From positions 1-64,000 of the forward strand of contig NZ_JBDJAW010000010.1 in NCBI RefSeq assembly GCF_039649665.1: 64,000 nt of DNA. The letters are read 5' to 3'. Position 1 is the first letter of the stretch. Every line of letters starts with the position of its first letter. Below the pieces are notes generated by a model. That model saw only the letters and a list, made by a program, of their open reading frames with translations, was not told where the DNA came from and did no database searches. The DNA is from Microbispora sp. ZYX-F-249 (lineage in GTDB: Bacteria > Actinomycetota > Actinomycetes > Streptosporangiales > Streptosporangiaceae). The position numbers were made by a program, and so were the translations under genes. Positions 58,563 through 64,000 of the stretch are shown here, in pieces.

Positions 58563-60803
58563 TCAGGTGTGGGTGAGCAGGACGTTCCCCTCGCCGCTCT
58601 TCCTGATCACGATGACGGCGTAGACGCCGGTCACCTTCGGGTCCGCGATGGTGATCCGCTCGGCCTTGTTCGGCCCGCCGCTCGCCGAGCGCCGCGCGGC
58701 GGATCGTGGCAGGCCCCATCGGCCGGCGTCCGGCGCCATGACGAACAGGTCGAGGTCCTGGCCGTTCCGGGGGAGGACGTTGATCGTCGAAGGCACGCCC
58801 TTCTCGATCCAGGTCGTACGGATCTCCACCAGGCGGTCGGCGCCCATCCCGAACTCCATCGGCGTGCCCTTCTCCAGGTCGCCGTCGGGCGCCTTCGCCG
58901 CCTCCGTCACGAACTCCTGGTAGTCGGTGTCGGAGGTCACGGCGACGGAGAAGAGCTCGTCCTGCGGGGTGGGCTGCACGGCCACGAAGTCCGGGCCCGA
59001 GCTGCCCCACTCGGAACTGGTGACCGCGTCGTTCGGAGCGCCGGCGGGCGTCACCCGCATGTCGACGTCCGCGCCGCCGGCCCCCGAGGTGGCCGTGGCC
59101 ACCACGGACCAGCTGCCGGCGGTGGTGCGGAAGTCCTGCGTGTACGGCAGGTTGGCGGGCCGGTACGCCGCCGTCCTGTCGTTGAGGATCTCGGAGTAGC
59201 CGGGAAGCACGGTGTTGTGGAACAGGACCTCGTCCGCGGCGGGCCGGTCCCGTGCCTCCAGCTGGCCGAGGAACTGGTGGATGTCGTCCGCCGGCGCCTT
59301 CCTGAAGGCGGTCACCATACCCGCGGGGCCCAGGCTGGAGGTGTCCCAGTACTTCTCGTTCCGCGTTCCGGAGTCTCCGAGGTCGATGAGGACACCGGCC
59401 ACCCTGCCCTCGACCGCGTCCGTGCCGCTTCCGCTCGGCCAGCCCTCGGTGAACCAGCGCGGGCTCTCCAGGTCGATCGCGCCATCGGTGCCCCAGCGGT
59501 AGTGGGTGTCGCCGTAGACCTGGATCGCCACCCAGTCGGCCCACCCCTCGGTCCAGGCGCACCCCGGGGTGGTGATCTTCTGGGCCCAGTGGTCCTGGCA
59601 AAGGGGGCCGATGGGCGGCATGCCGTTGTAGGTGTAGTCCATGATGAAGTGCCCCAGCTCGTGGGCGACCGTCATCTTCCTGAGCTGGGCCGGCGCGCCC
59701 AGGTGGAGCTCGAAGCGGTTCGGGCACTCGGCGCCGCCTGCGTACGGGCAGTAGTAGGACCCGCCGGCCGTGTCGGGCGCCCACAGGATCCGCACGGATT
59801 GGCAGTTCACCTCGCCGGGCTTCCAGCACTCGTTCCCGGGCACGCCGAGCCAGCCCGTGTACGCCTTCCAGGTCTCGTACGCCGAGGTGAAGACGCGGAA
59901 CCCGCCCTCCAGCGGGCTGCCGCGCCCGGACTCGTAGTCGATGGTCGTCAGCGTGCCGGCGGGCACGTCCCAGGTCACCTCGCTCACTCCGCTGTAGGAG
60001 TCCCCGGTGGCCGGGTTCACCACGTCCCACTCGTTGTTGATGGAGCTGACCTGGATGTAGACGTCCTGCGCGCCGCCGTCCTGGTCGACGCCGGGGAAGC
60101 AGATCTTGTAGTCGCCCGCGCCGTCGGTCAGCGTCCAGCCGAGATTGTCGGGGCCCTTCGCGTCGGTGTCCCACGCCTCCACGAGCGTCCTGGGCACGCC
60201 CCTGACCGTGCCGTCCTCCGACTGGACGTGCTTGACGCGCCCCTGTACGCAGGTGTCCCCGGCGAGGGACTTCGCCGCGGCCGGCATCCGCGCCTCGCGT
60301 ACGGGGAGATCGCGCGGCATGCCGAAGATCGACGACCGCTCCCCGATCGTGAGGTAGGCGAGCCCCTCGCTGCCCGGGCCCGGGCGCCCGTCGCGGGCCT
60401 GGACGCGGATCGAGGCGGGACCGGGGGCGACGGCGGCGACCACGCCCTCGTACCGGACGGCCTTGCCGCGCCGGGCCCGCTCCGTACGGCTCGCGCGGTC
60501 CACGGGGCTGCGGCCGATCGTCGCCGCACCGCGGTCGAGCCCGGCGGGCGGGCGCACCCAGCGCAGCGTCTCCGGCAGCTCGATGACGGTCGTGGCGTCC
60601 GGCAGGTCCTCCTTCGCGGTGACCTCGACCGTGAGCGTCGCGGTCTGTCCCACGGCCGGGGCGCGGTCGAGTTTCACGTCGACGGTGAAGCAGTACCCCG
60701 GATCACACGAGGGCGGCTTCGCGGGGGCCGCGTGCGCGGCGGGCACGGGGGCCGCGACCAGTCCGGTGGCGACCAGGGCGGCCGCCATCAGTCGGCGTAA
60801 CAT
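58563..60803 (-). CDS. Secreted metalloprotease-like protein
   Basis: A 746-residue exoprotein. Signal peptide: MLRRLMAAALVATGLVAAPV to AHAA. N-terminal beta domain (about 35-165), then a carboxypeptidase-regulatory-like part (RTLVEAWDTDAKGPDNLGWT, GAGDYKICFP). A zinc-protease-like region follows with H381-E-L-G-H385 in VAHELGHFIMDYTY and a downstream WTEGWADWVAIQ as a likely third-ligand block. The C-terminal 150 residues resemble a pre-peptidase or P-like domain. AGGAG precedes the start. It begins 14 bases after the RTX gene stop, so the two form an operon. Confidence 0.82.
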   Translation of the reverse strand: MLRRLMAAALVATGLVAAPVPAAHAAPAKPPSCDPGYCFTVDVKLDRAPAVGQTATLTVEVTAKEDLPDATTVIELPETLRWVRPPAGLDRGAATIGRSPVDRASRTERARRGKAVRYEGVVAAVAPGPASIRVQARDGRPGPGSEGLAYLTIGERSSIFGMPRDLPVREARMPAAAKSLAGDTCVQGRVKHVQSEDGTVRGVPRTLVEAWDTDAKGPDNLGWTLTDGAGDYKICFPGVDQDGGAQDVYIQVSSINNEWDVVNPATGDSYSGVSEVTWDVPAGTLTTIDYESGRGSPLEGGFRVFTSAYETWKAYTGWLGVPGNECWKPGEVNCQSVRILWAPDTAGGSYYCPYAGGAECPNRFELHLGAPAQLRKMTVAHELGHFIMDYTYNGMPPIGPLCQDHWAQKITTPGCAWTEGWADWVAIQVYGDTHYRWGTDGAIDLESPRWFTEGWPSGSGTDAVEGRVAGVLIDLGDSGTRNEKYWDTSSLGPAGMVTAFRKAPADDIHQFLGQLEARDRPAADEVLFHNTVLPGYSEILNDRTAAYRPANLPYTQDFRTTAGSWSVVATATSGAGGADVDMRVTPAGAPNDAVTSSEWGSSGPDFVAVQPTPQDELFSVAVTSDTDYQEFVTEAAKAPDGDLEKGTPMEFGMGADRLVEIRTTWIEKGVPSTINVLPRNGQDLDLFVMAPDAGRWGLPRSAARRSASGGPNKAERITIADPKVTGVYAVIVIRKSGEGNVLLTHT

Positions 60804-60817
60804 CCTTTTTCTCCTGA

Positions 60818-63800
60818 TCAGCCCGCGCAGGCGACGGGCGAGTCGAAGTGTCCGGGTGAGGTGGGATAGGGCGAGCCGTTGTCGCCGGCGGGGATCGCCA
60901 GCTCACGCTCGGCCGAGGGGTCGCCCTGGACACGGCCCGCGCCGGAGCCCCAGGCCACCTTGGCGAGGAAGTCGCGCATCGCGGGCGAGTGCTGGCGGAC
61001 GATGTTGTGCCCGCCGTTGGCCGGACCACAGTGGGTGTACAGGTTGAACGACCCGTTCCAGTCGATCATCTTGTCGCCCGGGTTGGGCCCGTTCGCGGTG
61101 CGGTCGCCCTGCAGCACGTCCCGGCCCTCGCCGCCGTACTGCCAGTCGACGCCCTGGTGGTGCTGGTCGTCGGCGGCGGACGCGTTGTCCTTGCCGGTCA
61201 TCCGGAACCACAGGCACGGGTCGACGACGGTGGTGAGCGTGCCCTCGGGCATGCGGCCGGGGGCGCAGTCGTCCGGGAAGGAGCCGCGCGGGTTGTAGTC
61301 GAGCAGGTCCGCCCCGGCTCCGCCGAAGACGTGGTCGACGAACCGGTCGCCGGTGCCCCGGGCGGCCGGGTCGAACGCGCCGCCGCCGAGGCAGTCGGCG
61401 GTCGCCGCGTCCAGGACGGGGTCGCAGCCCTTGCCGCCCCAGATGACGTCCGCGCCGTCGTCGCCGAAGACCTCGTCGCCGCCGCTGTCGCCGTTGATCA
61501 GGTCGTCGCCCGCGCCGCCGTGCATGCTGTCGCGGCCCGGCCCGCCGCGCATGCGGTCGTCGCCGCCCTTGGCGAAGCCGTCGTGCGGCATGGCCGCGGT
61601 GACCCAGGTGTCGCCGTCCGCGTCGTGCAGCAGGTCGGTACGGCGGTCGTAGGAGCCCGCCGGGAAGCCCCGGTAGGTCTCCTTCGGCGGGGCGTTCAGG
61701 CTGACGGTGAAGCCGAGCCGCTGGGCGTCGCCCGCGTCGATGCGCTCGTCGACCACGCCGCCGCGGTCGCCCAGCATGGCGTCCTCGCCGTCGCCGCCGT
61801 CCATCTCGTCGTCGCCGAGCTCGCCGAACAGGTCGTCGTCGCCCGCGCCGCCGTACAACCGGTCGTCGCCGTCCTGTCCCCACAGCCCGTCGTCGCCCTC
61901 GTCGCCGTACAGGCGGTCGGCGCCGAAGGCCCCCGCCGGCTCGCACGTCGGCTGGGCCTGGGTGCAGAACCGGGTGGAGTCGCCGGGCAGCGCCGGGTCG
62001 TGCGTACGGCTGCGCGTGGCGTCGGCCGGGGCCTGGCCCGCCGCGTAGCGCTCGGTGTAGACCCGCTCGGTGTTCCCGGTCAGCGTGCGGACGAGCGAGC
62101 CGTTGTCGCCGAGCAGCACGTCGGCCGCGCCGCCGCCCTCGATCGCGTCGCCCTTGTCGGCCGCGCCCGGCGTGGCCGAGCCGCCGATCAGATCGTCCTG
62201 GCCGGGGGTGGTGTCGCCCTCCAGCTCCGCTGGCTCGCTCGCGACTCCCTTCCACCCGGGGTCGCCGAGCGGCTCGCTCTCGGTCTGGGTGGACTCGGCC
62301 GACAGCGGGAGGTCGCCGCGGATCTGGTCGGCGCCGCCGCCGCCCTCGGCGTAGTCGCCCTGGCCGCCGCCGGAGAGGTGGTCGTCGCCGTCCTGTCCCC
62401 ACAGCGCGTCGACGCCCGACCCGCCGGAGACGCGATCCTCGCCCGCGCCCTCACCCAGGAGCTTCACCGCCCGCGGGGTCATCGGCGCGCCGGCCGAGCC
62501 CAGCCGGACGGTGGCCCGGGTAGGCGTGCCCGCCAGGGTCACCACCGCGTTGTCGCCCGTGACGACGTCGTCGCCGGGGCCGCCGAACAGCGCGTCGGCG
62601 GCGTCGTCCGCCGCGACGTGCGAGCCGCCCACCACGTCGTCGTCGCCCCGGTCGCCCTCGACCCAGTCGACGCCCGCGCCTCCCTCGGCATAGTCGTCGC
62701 CGTCCTGGCCGCGGAGCCGGTCGGCGCCGCCCTGGCCGAAGATCGCGTCGTTGCCCGCGCCGCCGTCGGCGACGTCCGCGCCGGAGCCGCCGGCGAGCGG
62801 CTCCACCCGGTGGGTGTGCGCCTGACCGGGCCGTACGGCGACGGGGGTGGCCGTGCCGGTCGTGCTCAGGACGGCGTTGTCGCCGGCGATCACGTCCGGT
62901 CCGTCCCCGCCGAGCAGGGTGTCGCCCGCGTCGGGGTGCGGCCCGGAGCCGCCTCCGGCGAGCTCGTCCTCCCCGGCCTCGCCGAAGACCTGATCGGCGC
63001 CGTTGCCGCCCTCCAGATGGTCGTCACCGGCGTCGCCGTGCACCTCGTCGGCCCCGATCCCGCCGAAGGCGGTGTCGTCGCCGTCACCGCCGTGGATCAC
63101 GTCGGGCCCGCCGGCCTTCTCCGGCGTCCCGTCGAGGTCGGACGAGCCGGTGGCGTCGCCGTTGTCGCCGACCAGGCGGTCGGCTCCGGCGTCGCCGTAG
63201 AGCGTGTCGCCCGCGTCGTCCCTGCCCGCCGTACGGCTGCCGCCGACGAGCAGGTCGTCACCGAGGCCGCCGAACGCGGTGTCCTCGCCGGCCTCGCCGA
63301 CGACCACGTCGTCCTGGGCGCCGCCGTACAGGGTGTCGTCGCCCGGGCCGCCGGTCACCTCGTCGGCTCCGTCGTCACCGTAGGCGGTGTCGTCACCCGA
63401 ACCGCCGCTGACGTCGTCGTCGCCCGCGCCGCCGTACAGGGTGTCGTCGCCCTTCTCACCGCAGACGCGGTCCCTGCCGCCACCGGCCTCGACCCGGTCC
63501 GCGCCCCCGCCGGCCGAGACGGTCTCCGTGCCGGAGCCGCCGAGGACGAGGTCGCGGCCGTCGCCGTCCGCCCCGGCATCCGTGCAGGGCTCGTCGCGCC
63601 GCCTGTCGCCGAAGATCGTGGCGCCGCCGTCGCCGCCCACGACGTGGTCGTCGCCGTCACCGCCGACCAGCAGCTTCACCGAGGGCTGCACGCCCGCGGG
63701 CAGCGGCAGGTGCCGCACCCGCCTGGCCGGGCCGTAGTCGTCGCGGCCGTCGGCCTCGCTCACGTCGGACGGTTCGGCGATCACCCAGTCGTCGCCGGGG

Positions 63801-64000
63801 CCGCCGAAGATCTCGTCCTTGCCGTGGCCGCCCGCGAGGACGTCCTCGCCGCCGCCGCCGAGGATCCGTACGGTCTCGCCGGGAGCGGAGTGCCCCGCCA
63901 CCAGGTCCACCGCCCGGCCGCCGTACACCGTGTCGGCGCCCGCACCGGTGTCGACGTAGTTCGGCCCCGAGTCGGCCGGTCCCGCCTCGTCGGGCCCGAA
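60818..64000 (-). CDS. Large RTX calcium-binding repeat protein, 5' end beyond the window
   Basis: At least 1060 residues; the frame is still open at the right edge, so the N-terminus and any export signal are not seen. Most of it is RTX-type repeats (GGxGxDxhxG), for example GGAGDDDVSGGSGDDTAYGD and GGDGDDTAFGGIGADEVHGD. They form calcium-bound beta rolls and are broken by spacers (SSDLDGTPEKAGGPDVIHGG and others). The C-terminal 80 residues have no repeats (CGPANGGHNIVRQHSPAM, then DFLAKVAW). No lipase or protease motif is visible in this part. The cotranscribed metalloprotease suggests joint secretion or processing. Confidence 0.85.
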   Translation of the reverse strand, partial: FGPDEAGPADSGPNYVDTGAGADTVYGGRAVDLVAGHSAPGETVRILGGGGEDVLAGGHGKDEIFGGPGDDWVIAEPSDVSEADGRDDYGPARRVRHLPLPAGVQPSVKLLVGGDGDDHVVGGDGGATIFGDRRRDEPCTDAGADGDGRDLVLGGSGTETVSAGGGADRVEAGGGRDRVCGEKGDDTLYGGAGDDDVSGGSGDDTAYGDDGADEVTGGPGDDTLYGGAQDDVVVGEAGEDTAFGGLGDDLLVGGSRTAGRDDAGDTLYGDAGADRLVGDNGDATGSSDLDGTPEKAGGPDVIHGGDGDDTAFGGIGADEVHGDAGDDHLEGGNGADQVFGEAGEDELAGGGSGPHPDAGDTLLGGDGPDVIAGDNAVLSTTGTATPVAVRPGQAHTHRVEPLAGGSGADVADGGAGNDAIFGQGGADRLRGQDGDDYAEGGAGVDWVEGDRGDDDVVGGSHVAADDAADALFGGPGDDVVTGDNAVVTLAGTPTRATVRLGSAGAPMTPRAVKLLGEGAGEDRVSGGSGVDALWGQDGDDHLSGGGQGDYAEGGGGADQIRGDLPLSAESTQTESEPLGDPGWKGVASEPAELEGDTTPGQDDLIGGSATPGAADKGDAIEGGGAADVLLGDNGSLVRTLTGNTERVYTERYAAGQAPADATRSRTHDPALPGDSTRFCTQAQPTCEPAGAFGADRLYGDEGDDGLWGQDGDDRLYGGAGDDDLFGELGDDEMDGGDGEDAMLGDRGGVVDERIDAGDAQRLGFTVSLNAPPKETYRGFPAGSYDRRTDLLHDADGDTWVTAAMPHDGFAKGGDDRMRGGPGRDSMHGGAGDDLINGDSGGDEVFGDDGADVIWGGKGCDPVLDAATADCLGGGAFDPAARGTGDRFVDHVFGGAGADLLDYNPRGSFPDDCAPGRMPEGTLTTVVDPCLWFRMTGKDNASAADDQHHQGVDWQYGGEGRDVLQGDRTANGPNPGDKMIDWNGSFNLYTHCGPANGGHNIVRQHSPAMRDFLAKVAWGSGAGRVQGDPSAERELAIPAGDNGSPYPTSPGHFDSPVACAG

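Noticed and set aside
57073..60174. A 1033-residue leftward protein across the MATE and protease genes
   Set aside because: It is antisense to the MATE gene and out of frame with the protease. Composition is Arg/Gly/His-rich without motifs.
60903..62402. A second 499-residue leftward protein inside the RTX gene
   Set aside because: It is a shifted frame of the repeat region (Arg/Gly-rich), whereas the chosen frame has RTX motifs throughout.
61350..63700. CRISPR-like array suggested by short periodic repeats
   Set aside because: The period follows 27-base coding units for RTX nonapeptides, the copies differ, and there are no spacers of constant size or cas genes.

Overview
High G+C, short gene spacing, GTG and leaderless starts, SARP regulators, and secreted CBM2/GH5, GH10-CBM13 and AA10 enzymes point to a filamentous actinomycete, most like Streptosporangiales. 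The species cannot be read from the window.

1-18.7 kb is an accessory island. It begins with a regulatory group (HD hydrolase, tandem-wing GntR, XRE fused to a PLD-like domain) of the kind found in actinomycete integrative elements. Next come a 2.0 kb IS481-type element with a frameshifted transposase and a beheaded helicase gene. A defence block follows: McrB-McrC, where McrB carries a probable EVE-like sensor, and then a four-gene type III restriction-like cassette (PLD/SNF2 helicase, DUF4391 protein, Mod methylase, Res nuclease). The cassette ends at a transposase remnant and a 47-base 3' half of tRNA-Arg(CCT), read here as attR. The element would therefore lie to its left, with its other end outside the window.

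18.8-24.5 kb holds an AlbA_2/HATPase regulator behind a nested palindrome, a leftward four-gene operon (unknown protein, two membrane proteins, AAA+ ATPase), and an IS3 scar next to a truncated endonuclease/exonuclease/phosphatase gene.

24.5-34 kb looks more like ordinary chromosome: a membrane serine hydrolase divergent from a NarL-type two-component pair, a secreted propeller/Ig protein, an XRE/SnoaL-like divergent pair, a broken alcohol dehydrogenase and lgt.

34-40 kb is a polysaccharide-degradation block (GH5 cellulase, GH10 xylanase, AA10 LPMO) whose upstream regions share GAAA-N-TTTC-type sites.

40.2-55.1 kb is an uncharacterised biosynthetic cluster: SARP with NB-ARC, class III aminotransferase, NAD-dependent epimerase, UbiA-type phosphoribosyl-prenyl transferase, a second SARP, two membrane EEP hydrolases, four GT2 glycosyltransferases, a sulfotransferase and a flippase-like protein. 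The central divergent promoter (51,646-51,737) carries mirror-image 11-bp-period GACAAG repeats, each 9 bases from a TAG-type -10 box, as expected of SARP targets. Enzymes for a lipid-linked, possibly aminated and sulfated sugar are present; the product is unknown.

55-64 kb has a CBM2 scar, a secreted proline-rich protein, a MATE exporter, an HELGH metalloprotease-like exoprotein, and a large RTX repeat protein that runs off the right edge.
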